DNA of 64,000 nt, from contig JAFZWP010000004.1 of the NCBI GenBank assembly GCA_017617065.1, forward strand, positions 98,225 to 162,224, written 5' to 3'. Source of the DNA: Bacilli bacterium (GTDB lineage: Bacteria > Bacillota_I > Bacilli_A > ML615J-28 > CAG-698). Each line of letters begins with the position of its first letter. Positions within the stretch are counted from its first letter, which is position 1. The notes under the pieces are model-generated. The model was not told the DNA's origin. It made no database searches and saw only the letters and a list, made by a program, of their open reading frames with translations. The position numbers were made by a program, and so were the translations under genes. Positions 55,793 through 63,714 of the stretch are shown in pieces.

Positions 55793-56704
55793 ATGACATA
55801 TACATTAGATTTAGATGACAAACAAATAGAACTTCTAATCGATAAGTATCAAGATTACAAAATCGAGGTCACTAATGAATATATGGTCTTTAGAGCAAAA
55901 GTAGCTACTACTACTATTACTGTATTTAATACTAACAAAATAGTATTACAAGGTAATAATGCTTATAAACTATATGTTAGCATTTGTGTTGCTTTTGATA
56001 AGCCGGTTTTAAATGAAGAAAAAGCTAAAGCCGAAACTTTAGAAGTCAATTCATTTAATTTATCGATTGCGGGATCAGATGAAGTTGGAACTGGTGATTA
56101 CTTTGGGCCAATTGTAGTTACTGCTTGCTTTGTGCCTAAAGAATCAATTCTAGAATTAAAAAGATTAGGCGTTAAAGATTCTAAAAAACTCGATGATGAT
56201 AAAATAATAGAGTTAGCTAAAGTAATTAAAAATAAAACTATTAACGCTTCTGTTATTCTACCAGATGATAAGTTTAATGCAATAATGAATCAGCCAAATA
56301 TGAATATGAATAAGATTAAAGCCATACTTCATAATAAAGCATTATCAAACTTACTTGCAAAAGGCATTAATCCTGATGCCATTGTAATCGATGGTTTTAC
56401 TACTGAAGAAAAATATTTTGCATATTTAGCTGATAAAGCCGATGTTGTTAAAGAAAATGTTAGAGTCATAGAAAAAGCTGAAGATAAATATATAGCCGTT
56501 GGTGCAGCTAGCATCCTAGCTAGAGCATATTTTCTAAAAGGTTTTAATGAATTATGTGTTAAATATGGTTATAAGCTTCCAAAAGGCGCTGGACCTAATG
56601 TAGATAAGATGATTTATACAATTATAAGTCATGGAAAAGGAGATATCTTAAAAGATATCGCCAAAGTATCATTTAAAAATACATATAAAATAAAGAAGGA
56701 CTAA
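55793..56704 (+). CDS. rnhC: Ribonuclease HIII
   Basis: 303 residues. An N-terminal TBP-like domain (1-85) precedes the catalytic domain with SDEVGTGDYFGP (D96, E97), LGVKDSKKL, and D200 in VIDGF. These are RNase HIII rather than HII features. Degrades RNA in RNA-DNA hybrids. Single gene with its own promoter and a terminator that includes its stop codon; divergent from mutS2 as in many Bacilli. Confidence 0.95.
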   Translation: MTYTLDLDDKQIELLIDKYQDYKIEVTNEYMVFRAKVATTTITVFNTNKIVLQGNNAYKLYVSICVAFDKPVLNEEKAKAETLEVNSFNLSIAGSDEVGTGDYFGPIVVTACFVPKESILELKRLGVKDSKKLDDDKIIELAKVIKNKTINASVILPDDKFNAIMNQPNMNMNKIKAILHNKALSNLLAKGINPDAIVIDGFTTEEKYFAYLADKADVVKENVRVIEKAEDKYIAVGAASILARAYFLKGFNELCVKYGYKLPKGAGPNVDKMIYTIISHGKGDILKDIAKVSFKNTYKIKKD

Positions 56705-56720
56705 AAATTAGTCCTTCTTT
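56692..56720 (+). terminator. Terminator of rnhC, overlapping the stop codon
   Basis: Perfect 13-bp stem AAAGAAGGACTAA / TTAGTCCTTCTTT with a 3-nt loop and a T-run. The TAA stop (56702-56704) ends the first arm. Confidence 0.85.
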
Positions 56721-56729
56721 TTAATAAAA

Positions 56730-56749
56730 AAAAGACCATAAGGTCTTTT
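56730..56749 (-). terminator. Terminator of rpsU
   Basis: Stem AAAAGACC / GGTCTTTT with a 4-nt loop and a long U-run on the minus strand, 4 nt past rpsU. Confidence 0.85.
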
Positions 56750-56752
56750 TCA

Positions 56753-56938
56753 TTAGAATGATTTACGATAACCACCTTTTTTAGCTGCACGTTTCTTCAT
56801 TTTACGAATATCGCTTGGCTTTAAAAAGTGTTCACGTTTACGTACTTCGGCAAGTGTACCTGCTCTAGAGACATCACGTTTAAAACGCTTTAATGCATCT
56901 TCGATTGATTCATTTTCACGAACGATTGTTTTAGGCAT
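56753..56938 (-). CDS. rpsU: 30S ribosomal protein S21
   Basis: 61 residues. [20 protein letters not shown], then [19 protein letters not shown] and a Lys/Arg-rich end, the S21 signature. GGAGG precedes the ATG. Single-gene unit. Confidence 0.97.
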   Translation of the reverse strand: MPKTIVRENESIEDALKRFKRDVSRAGTLAEVRKREHFLKPSDIRKMKKRAAKKGGYRKSF

Positions 56939-57014
56939 ACTGTTTCTCGCCTCCTTCCGTTTTTTACTTACTTAACCATTATACAATAATGGTTAATAAA
57001 AGTAAAGAAAAATA

Positions 57015-57608
57015 TTATAAATTTGCTTTTAGATACTCGATAAACTTGATAAAAGCATTATAACGATGAGATATTTTATTCTTTTCATCTTCTGCTAAAC
57101 TTGCCATTGAAACAACATTTCCTCGGTGATTTACTAAGAATATTGGATCATATCCAAAACCATTTTCACCAGACTCAAAAGTTGCAATACTACCATTTAC
57201 TCTTCCTTCAAAATAGTGATCTTGACCATCTTCATCAATATAGCAAATTGTACAAGTGAAATAAGCGCTTCTAGTAGTAATTCCATCTAGTAATCTTAAT
57301 ACTTTTTTGATGTTTTCTTTAGGACCAGCGCCACTAAATCTAGCACTGTTTATTCCCGGTGCTCCATTTAGATAATCAATGCATAATCCCGAATCATCAC
57401 TAATAGTAGGTAAATGGTATTTTTTAAAATAATGATTAGCTTTTAAAAAAGCATTTTCTTTAAAACTATTACCATTTTCTTCTACTTCTTCATCGTCTTT
57501 TAAATCAAATAACGATATAACCTCTGCATCCACATTAAATAAGTTAAAGAGTTCAATGAACTCTTTAACTTTACCTTTATTCTTTGTACATAAAAGAATT
57601 TGTCTCAT
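57015..57608 (-). CDS. rdgB: XTP/dITP pyrophosphatase
   Basis: 197 residues. CTKNKGKVKEF (substrate loop), ISDDSGLCIDYLNGAPGINS and the FGYDPIF strand mark the Ham1/RdgB family. It removes non-canonical purine nucleotides. The start overlaps the nuclease gene stop by 4 nt. Confidence 0.95.
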   Translation of the reverse strand: MRQILLCTKNKGKVKEFIELFNLFNVDAEVISLFDLKDDEEVEENGNSFKENAFLKANHYFKKYHLPTISDDSGLCIDYLNGAPGINSARFSGAGPKENIKKVLRLLDGITTRSAYFTCTICYIDEDGQDHYFEGRVNGSIATFESGENGFGYDPIFLVNHRGNVVSMASLAEDEKNKISHRYNAFIKFIEYLKANL

Positions 57609-58690
57609 TCTTCAATCTCCAAATCGCCTTCTATTTCATTACAAAATACAAACATTGGCCATCTTTCTTCTAAAAATGTTTTGCGGTAACTAATAATACC
57701 AACTACTAAATTATACATATTACCTTTTTTAAAGTTGGATTTTTTTAAAGATGTTGCTACACTTTCCGTCATCTTAATCTTAATATTATCTTTACCATGT
57801 ATTCCGTCCACAAAATAAGATTTAGAAAATCTTTTTATGTTTTCTACAGCTATACAATAAAAATTATTAAGTTTCACAACTTGACCGTGGTAACTTTCAT
57901 AATCTTTAGAATCATCAATTTCTGGGATTATGAATTTACACCCTTTTTCTAATACTTCTACACCTCTAATATTTGTTAATTGCATTCCATAAATATTATC
58001 GATGGAAAACTGACCAACTAGTCTAATCTTATCCCCAATATCAAATTTAGAAATATCGTAATGCGTATTATAAACGTAAATTCCTTTTTCATTATCACTA
58101 ATAAAGAAAGATTTAGATAACTTTCTAGTTACAATTCCTTCGATTCTTATAGTCTTAACATCATACATACTAGCATTATTTACAACTTCTGAAATTGTAG
58201 CATCCCTTGCTATACTATAAAAATCTTCTTGAATTGGCCCGTGAATATTAACGCATGATACTTTAGCAATTTTATAAGCTGTTTCAAAATCTTCATTATA
58301 ACGATTAACGTTATTCATAATTAAGAGTTTGGCTAAAGACGCTTCTATTAATTCTAAGTTTAAGAGTTTTAGATTAGTAACATCCCCATACCATACATAT
58401 ACTAAATATCTTGATCTTGTAGTATCAAGCTCAGGCGCATTAGTTTCTGATTCAATTACAATCGTTTTGGCGTTTTCTAACCTCTCTTCTACAAACTCTA
58501 GCGCCTCTTTACCAAATGGTTCGATTTTTTTAGTACATTCAGGAGCATTGATGGCTAAAAAACGGGTATTAATCGTTTGCCCATTTTTAAGCATAAAAGT
58601 TGCTGTATCACCATCAAATACTTGAAGAAGTGTTACTTCTTCAATACCATCTTTAAAAAATGATTTATCAAGATAGCGGTACGGTTCCAT
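57605..58690 (-). CDS. Staphylococcal-nuclease-like protein with C-terminal OB-fold region
   Basis: 361 residues. TNase-type domain at about 20-160: VFDGDTATFML, TRFLAINAPE and the later LDTTRSRYLVYVW keep the Asp, Arg and Glu pattern of the active site. The C-terminal 200 residues have two stretches like OB-folds (IRIEGIVTRKLSKSFFISD; YHGQVVKLNNFYCIA). There is no signal peptide, which is unusual for this nuclease family. It begins inside the HU gene (23-nt overlap). Confidence 0.75.
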   Translation of the reverse strand: MEPYRYLDKSFFKDGIEEVTLLQVFDGDTATFMLKNGQTINTRFLAINAPECTKKIEPFGKEALEFVEERLENAKTIVIESETNAPELDTTRSRYLVYVWYGDVTNLKLLNLELIEASLAKLLIMNNVNRYNEDFETAYKIAKVSCVNIHGPIQEDFYSIARDATISEVVNNASMYDVKTIRIEGIVTRKLSKSFFISDNEKGIYVYNTHYDISKFDIGDKIRLVGQFSIDNIYGMQLTNIRGVEVLEKGCKFIIPEIDDSKDYESYHGQVVKLNNFYCIAVENIKRFSKSYFVDGIHGKDNIKIKMTESVATSLKKSNFKKGNMYNLVVGIISYRKTFLEERWPMFVFCNEIEGDLEIEE

Positions 58691-58961
58691 TTTTAACTTT
58701 ATCCTTTAAATAATCGCTACTTCGGAAATGAATTCTAAAGCTTTCTACTGCTTTTAGTGTTTTACCATCATATGGAGAAAAGATATCACGAGTAGCTACT
58801 TTGTTTACATCTAAAACGCCAAAATTAGATAATACTACCTTATCTCCACTAGCTAAGCAATCACATACACCATCTAAAAATGTATCAATTACTAATTTGA
58901 CATCCTTTTTTGTTAAGTTTGTCTTTTCACTAACTAAATCAATAAAATCTTTTTTATTCAT
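58668..58961 (-). CDS. HU/IHF-family DNA-binding protein
   Basis: 97 residues. MNKKDFIDLVSEKTNLTKKD and VIDTFLDGVCDCLASGDKVV, then LSNFGVLDVN, and a beta arm ending in the family tail. The arm reads TRDIFSPYDGKTL instead of the usual RxxRNPxTG, so it may be a divergent member. ATG 58961 is used because GAGGTGGGAG lies upstream. First gene of a unit with the nuclease and rdgB. Confidence 0.85.
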   Translation of the reverse strand: MNKKDFIDLVSEKTNLTKKDVKLVIDTFLDGVCDCLASGDKVVLSNFGVLDVNKVATRDIFSPYDGKTLKAVESFRIHFRSSDYLKDKVKNGTVPLS

Positions 58962-59019
58962 AACTCCCACCTCTAATTAAATTATACTAAATAGCAAGTT
59001 TAAAAAGCAAATAAAATTT

Positions 59020-59053
59020 AAAAAGCGTAAACCAATTTTATAAGGGTTTACGC
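59020..59053 (-). terminator. Terminator of the yqeG-yqeH-yqeK/rsfS operon
   Basis: Stem GCGTAAACC / GGTTTACGC (59025-59033, 59045-59053) with a U-run on the minus strand, directly after the fusion gene. Confidence 0.8.
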
Positions 59054-59060
59054 CTACTTT

Positions 59061-60023
59061 TTATTCTATGTTAATTTTACGTGCTTCGCTTAGTATTCTA
59101 TCGATATTATATTCGCTTCTAGCATCATTAGAAAATACATGAAGTATACAATCATTTAGATCTACAAGTGTCCAAAATTCGCCTTCTTCTACACTTCTCA
59201 AGTCAAATTCAGCTCTTAAATACGAAATTACAGCATCTTTTGACTTATTTGATACTGCTGTAGATACGATTACATAATCATAAAGCGGACTTCTATCATG
59301 GACATCATATATGCAAATATCTTTTACTAGATTATGATCAATTGCTCTTAAGATTTGTTTACATCTATCGAGTGGATTATCTAGGTATGGTTTATATTCT
59401 AAATAGGCATAATATGTTTCATTAACTAAACTAAAGCCTCTTGCTTTAATATGTTTGATTTTAGAACTTAGAATGTAGCATAATGCTTTTTTGATATTAA
59501 TTGGATCATTTGATTCATATAAAACGCTTCTAGCATTTTTAAATGAATCACCTTCTCTAGTCTCTTCTGTATAATCAGCTAGCATCAATACTTCAGAATA
59601 AATGTCTAAATTCTTATTACCAGTAGAATGGTATTTAATTGCATTCAAAATAATAGGATCATTAATTCCAAGTTCGTGCTTTAAAGCAAGGTCTCCTAGT
59701 AAAGCATGGTGAACTTTAGATGAATATGTTAAATAGTTTTCATCAGTAGCATTTGGGTATATTTCTAATAATTTTTTATAATCATCGATTGTTAAGAACT
59801 TAGAATAATCATGAAGTAAGCCCATATTGATTAATATATCTTTATCTAAACCTAGATTAAAGAATTCATTAATCTTTAAACAAGCATTTTTAACACCAAT
59901 TGAATGATTAAATCTTTCATTAATCTCTTCATCAGTTGCTTCAATATTATATTCTTTGCAATCATTATATTTATCTTTTAATATTTCTATTAATTCTTCT
60001 TCTGTATAAAGTTTACTTTTCAT
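59061..60023 (-). CDS. YqeK HD-domain hydrolase fused to ribosomal silencing factor RsfS
   Basis: 320 residues. Residues 30-215 are YqeK: metal ligands H40, H71-D72 (LLHDYSKF), then HHALLGDLALKHELGI, KYHSTG and D150 (LADYTEETR). This is an Ap4A hydrolase-like HD domain. Residues about 218-320 are RsfS: ILRAIDHNLVKDICIYDV, VIVSTAVSNK, GEFWTLVDLND and HVFSNDAR. RsfS binds uL14 and blocks subunit joining. In Bacillus the two are adjacent genes; here they form one frame. Starts 1 nt inside the yqeH end. Confidence 0.9.
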   Translation of the reverse strand: MKSKLYTEEELIEILKDKYNDCKEYNIEATDEEINERFNHSIGVKNACLKINEFFNLGLDKDILINMGLLHDYSKFLTIDDYKKLLEIYPNATDENYLTYSSKVHHALLGDLALKHELGINDPIILNAIKYHSTGNKNLDIYSEVLMLADYTEETREGDSFKNARSVLYESNDPINIKKALCYILSSKIKHIKARGFSLVNETYYAYLEYKPYLDNPLDRCKQILRAIDHNLVKDICIYDVHDRSPLYDYVIVSTAVSNKSKDAVISYLRAEFDLRSVEEGEFWTLVDLNDCILHVFSNDARSEYNIDRILSEARKINIE

Positions 60024-61126
60024 TAAAAAATTGCCTTTCTAATAACTACTTTAATTTTTGAAAAATATCTAAGTTCTACGCTGCCTTCTCCACTTAAGCT
60101 AATAAAGCCAAGTCCTGCATAACTAATATCAGTTTTAATACCTGCTTTTAAGATAATTTTACGGGTATGAATCTCCCCTAAACAAGCTCTTTCACCACTC
60201 GTTGGGTATAGCAAGATATCATCTTTATGTTCTTCATAAAAATTATCAGCATTTTCTAGCTTAGTGCGGTGGATTACGACCCCATCACCAAAATAACATG
60301 TAAATGATGATTTAGATCCTTCTAGAAAGTCAAGCCTCAAGAATCCACCAATAAATAAAGATTGACCAGATTCTAGTTGATAATTCTTAGGTCTAATATA
60401 ATTATTTGGCATTATCTTTTTAAGTGTATCTTCACCTACATAATAAACTAAATTATTATGGTTAATAATACCTGGCGTATCCACAATATAACTATTTTTA
60501 TCTAGAGGAATATAAATATTAGCTAGGGTTGTATTGATTGTATTACTAACGGTAATTACATCATCCTCACCAGTATAACTAGATATAATTTTGTTAATAA
60601 TAGTTGATTTACCAACATTACTCATCCCTACAAAATAAACATTTTTACCATTGCGTAAAGTGTTCATTTTGGTGATTAATTCATCGATTCCTAACCCTTT
60701 TTTAGCACTAACTAAGACTAAATCTTTAATTTTAATGTTATTTTTCTTTAAATATAATCTTAAATAATCAATTAATTTATTAAGATTTAAATCTTTAATA
60801 TATAAATCATATTTATTTAAAACTAGTAAGATATTATTTGAATCTAGTATTTCATTAATATGAGGATGAATTGTTCCTTCAAAATCAAAATTATCAGCTA
60901 CTAAACAAATTAAACCTTTATCTTTTTTAATTACTTCAGTTTCTTTTTTTAGTACTTCTTCATCTAATTCAATCTTATTATTCTTAGAATAATGTCTTAA
61001 ATTAAAACATCTTTTACAATAAAATTCATCTTTATGACTTTCTAACACTTTAGGATCAATAAATCCTTGCTTGCTTTCATCTTTAGTTTGGATTATTGCT
61101 CCGCATCCCATGCATTTAATATCCAT
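60023..61126 (-). CDS. yqeH: Ribosome biogenesis GTPase YqeH
   Basis: 367 residues. Treble-clef zinc finger C5-x2-C8 and C37-x2-C40, then a circularly permuted GTPase: G4 NKYD (104-107), G5 region VSAKKGLG, G1 GMSNVGKST (167-175) and G3 DTPG. Needed for 30S assembly. Overlaps yqeG and the yqeK/rsfS gene by 1 nt each. Confidence 0.95.
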   Translation of the reverse strand: MDIKCMGCGAIIQTKDESKQGFIDPKVLESHKDEFYCKRCFNLRHYSKNNKIELDEEVLKKETEVIKKDKGLICLVADNFDFEGTIHPHINEILDSNNILLVLNKYDLYIKDLNLNKLIDYLRLYLKKNNIKIKDLVLVSAKKGLGIDELITKMNTLRNGKNVYFVGMSNVGKSTIINKIISSYTGEDDVITVSNTINTTLANIYIPLDKNSYIVDTPGIINHNNLVYYVGEDTLKKIMPNNYIRPKNYQLESGQSLFIGGFLRLDFLEGSKSSFTCYFGDGVVIHRTKLENADNFYEEHKDDILLYPTSGERACLGEIHTRKIILKAGIKTDISYAGLGFISLSGEGSVELRYFSKIKVVIRKAIF

Positions 61127-61680
61127 TATTCTAGGCTCCTTATTTGCTTATAAGTATCAGGATATTTCTTTTTCATCTTTCGCATAATGCTTTCAGCCAT
61201 ATTACGGCTAGCACGGGTGTACCATTTTTCATCTTTTTTTTCGATTGGTTTAACTAAAATACAGTTAATTCCTAATCTATTTGAAAGTAATACATCAGTC
61301 ATCAACTGATCGCCAATAGATATACAAATAGATGGGTCGATATGACCATGCTTTCTTAAGTATTTTTTAAAACCAGTTTTAAATGGTTTATGAGCTGAAT
61401 AAATGTATTCACTATTTAAAAATGAAGCATACCTAGATACACGAGGAGCATGATTATTTGACCATACGATTGTTCTAAAACCCATTTCTTGTAATTTCTT
61501 AAATAAGTTAATCGCATCCTCATTAGGTTCATCTTTAGAATATGGACCAACTGTATTATCGATATCAAATAAGATGACTCTCTTTCCTTGCTTAAAGTAT
61601 GCCAAGTAATCAATATCATGTATTGTATACTTAACATCGTATGGGATATATTTTTCAAGTTTAAACAAGTGTTGAAACAT
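61126..61680 (-). CDS. yqeG: HAD-family phosphatase YqeG
   Basis: 184 residues. LFDIDNTVGPYSKDEP (HAD motif I), VWSNNHAPRVS (motif II), KPFKTGFKKYLRK (Lys) and ISIGDQLMTDVLLSNRLG (motif IV). The IIIA-type YqeG group in Firmicutes; substrate uncertain. AAAGGAG precedes the ATG. First gene of yqeG-yqeH-yqeK/rsfS. Confidence 0.92.
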   Translation of the reverse strand: MFQHLFKLEKYIPYDVKYTIHDIDYLAYFKQGKRVILFDIDNTVGPYSKDEPNEDAINLFKKLQEMGFRTIVWSNNHAPRVSRYASFLNSEYIYSAHKPFKTGFKKYLRKHGHIDPSICISIGDQLMTDVLLSNRLGINCILVKPIEKKDEKWYTRASRNMAESIMRKMKKKYPDTYKQIRSLE

Positions 61681-61701
61681 AGTTGCTCCTTTATATAAAT
61701 T

Positions 61702-61731
61702 ATAAAAACTATTGTTACCAATAGTTTTTAT
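61702..61731 (-). terminator. Terminator of the ROK-like gene
   Basis: Perfect 13-bp stem ATAAAAACTATTG / CAATAGTTTTTAT with a 4-nt loop, 8 nt past the stop codon. Confidence 0.7.
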
Positions 61732-61738
61732 CTTTTTC

Positions 61739-63106
61739 TTATTCTTCTACAACTGGTAAGCTTGCGGCAGCGATTGATTGGCCAACACGACGGCTCTTCT
61801 CATCTGGCATATGAAGCTTAATATGTTTTAAGTTAGGGAATTCTTTGTATAATACTTCTTCGGCTTTAACTAGGATTGTATTTCCACCTTTACCACTAAC
61901 TACACGGCCAAGTAATAATACATGTTTTAAATCATAAAACATTGCATAATATGCAATAGTATAACCTAGATAAATTCCGATATCTTCAAAAATAGCATTT
62001 GTAACATCACTGCCCTTTTCGTTCATTTCTTGAACGACTTTTAATTTACGAGCAGGAGAATCTTCGGGATCTAGTTTAATTCCTGCCATTTGGGCAAGTT
62101 TTATAACTGAATCTTGAGAGAAATATTTAACTCCGCAGCCTTTATCGAGGCTCCATTCATCCATCATAGCATCAGGATTAAAATCAACTGGAGCAAAAGC
62201 AAGTTCATTTAGCCAACCTAGTAAATACATATCTTTACCAATGTATCCACCTGCTTCACTAGTACCCATAGCAATTCCTAATACAGAGTCATCTTCTAAG
62301 TCCATTGCTCCAGCTAGAGCTGTTACATCACCATCATTAGCTACAACTAGTGGGCAATCATTATATAGTTTTGCTATACGTTTATAAACGCCAGTTGCTT
62401 TGCTATCTAGTTTATCTTCGGGAACTTTGTAATAAATTGAAGATACCATTAGTTCGTTATCTACACAAATACCAGCTGTAGATACACCAATGGCGTCAAC
62501 GCGCGGCATATAAGCAGCAGCACGAGAAATTGAATCTAAGATTCCTTCATAATGATATTCTGGATCTTCATTGATTTTAGGGAACCATACAGTTTCATCA
62601 GAAAATACTACTTCTCCATCGATTACAGCAGAAACTTTTCTATCTGATCCACCAGCATCAAACCCAATTCTACAGCCATTTAGACTATTTTTCATTGGAA
62701 TCTTTTCTTCTTTTAATTCAGGGAAAGCAGTATCAGTATATACTACTTCAAATTCATGATGATAAACTTTGCTCATAAATTTATAATCAAAGCTTCTAGC
62801 TCCATCAAGTGAATAATCTTTAGCTAATTTTTCATAAATCTTTAAAGATCCGCTGATATAGAACTTATATCCCCCAACGAACCAAAGCATTGTCTTGGCA
62901 ATTCTTTCTACAATTCTATAGTTTTCTTCATCGTGGCCAGTGCCATCTTTGAAAGTTTGTATTTCATAAATATAATTTTTACCATTTAATCTTTCTAAAC
63001 AAATCTTAACTAATTGTTTTTCACTAGCTTTACTAACTTCATCTTTAAATTTGTTAATAACAACTGCACATGGCATAAAGCCTTTATCAATTTTAGGTAC
63101 GAACAT
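61739..63106 (-). CDS. ROK/ASKHA-family sugar-kinase-like protein with N-terminal extension
   Basis: 455 residues. A domain of about 140 residues precedes an ASKHA kinase-like fold: GFDAGGSDRKVSAV (phosphate 1), GVSTAGI, ANDGDVTALAGAM (catalytic Asp region) and GIAMGTSEAGG (phosphate 2). The second half ends LLLGRVVSGKGGN. Sugar substrate unknown; it could also be a non-kinase ASKHA protein. ATG 63106 is preceded by GGAGG. Own promoter. Confidence 0.7.
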   Translation of the reverse strand: MFVPKIDKGFMPCAVVINKFKDEVSKASEKQLVKICLERLNGKNYIYEIQTFKDGTGHDEENYRIVERIAKTMLWFVGGYKFYISGSLKIYEKLAKDYSLDGARSFDYKFMSKVYHHEFEVVYTDTAFPELKEEKIPMKNSLNGCRIGFDAGGSDRKVSAVIDGEVVFSDETVWFPKINEDPEYHYEGILDSISRAAAYMPRVDAIGVSTAGICVDNELMVSSIYYKVPEDKLDSKATGVYKRIAKLYNDCPLVVANDGDVTALAGAMDLEDDSVLGIAMGTSEAGGYIGKDMYLLGWLNELAFAPVDFNPDAMMDEWSLDKGCGVKYFSQDSVIKLAQMAGIKLDPEDSPARKLKVVQEMNEKGSDVTNAIFEDIGIYLGYTIAYYAMFYDLKHVLLLGRVVSGKGGNTILVKAEEVLYKEFPNLKHIKLHMPDEKSRRVGQSIAAASLPVVEE

Positions 63107-63133
63107 ATTTGCCTCCAAAATTATACTAAAACC

Positions 63134-63162
63134 ATTATAACACTATTAATTTTAAGTTTCAA
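63134..63162 (-). promoter_or_regulatory. Promoter of the ROK-like gene
   Basis: Minus strand: TTGAAA, 17-nt spacer, TATAAT. Confidence 0.75.
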
Positions 63163-63182
63163 TAATTGCAACCGTTTTAAAA

Positions 63183-63209
63183 AAAATAGTCTACGATGTA
63201 GACTATTTT
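63183..63209 (-). terminator. Terminator of greA, overlapping the stop codon
   Basis: Stem AAAATAGTCTAC / GTAGACTATTTT with a 3-nt loop. The greA stop (63203-63205) lies inside one arm. Confidence 0.8.
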
Positions 63210-63646
63210 GTTTCTTTAATATCTTCAATAACGATATCAAAATCTCTTCCATTTGCATGAACTGTTACTGTATCACCGATACCTTTTCCTTCAATTGCTT
63301 TGCCAATTGGTGATTCATTAGAGATTTTTCTATCTTTAGGATTCGATTCTAATGTACCAACGATTTCAAAAGTTTCAGTAATGTTACGATCAATGAAATG
63401 AATTGTATAAAACTTAGCATCAATTAATTCATGATTTTCGATAATGTAACGATATTCTTTAATTAATGCTTCGATTTCAACTTGACGATCTCTTGCTGCA
63501 TGGTAATCAGCATTTTCACTTAAGTCACCTTGAGCTCTTGCTTCTTGAATATCAGTGATATTCTTTTGACGCTCTACAGTTTCTAATTCTTCAAGCTTCT
63601 TTTCAATAACAGCTAAATATTCTTTTGTTACTTTTTTCTTTTCCAT
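63203..63646 (-). CDS. greA: Transcription elongation factor GreA
   Basis: 147 residues. N-terminal coiled coil with ARAQGDLSENADYHAARD, the catalytic acidic tip of GreA; C-terminal FKBP-like domain with SPIGKAIEGKGIGDTVTV. Rescues backtracked RNA polymerase. ATG 63646 is used because GGAG lies 8 nt upstream; longer frames lack a site. Confidence 0.96.
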   Translation of the reverse strand: MEKKKVTKEYLAVIEKKLEELETVERQKNITDIQEARAQGDLSENADYHAARDRQVEIEALIKEYRYIIENHELIDAKFYTIHFIDRNITETFEIVGTLESNPKDRKISNESPIGKAIEGKGIGDTVTVHANGRDFDIVIEDIKETK

Positions 63647-63673
63647 AATCATATCTCCTATACATTCTATTCG

Positions 63674-63702
63674 ATTATACAAGAATAGTTATCATTTTTC
63701 AA
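63674..63702 (-). promoter_or_regulatory. Promoter of greA
   Basis: Minus strand: TTGAAA, 17-nt spacer, TATAAT. Confidence 0.75.
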
Positions 63703-63714
63703 GTAATTTATAAA

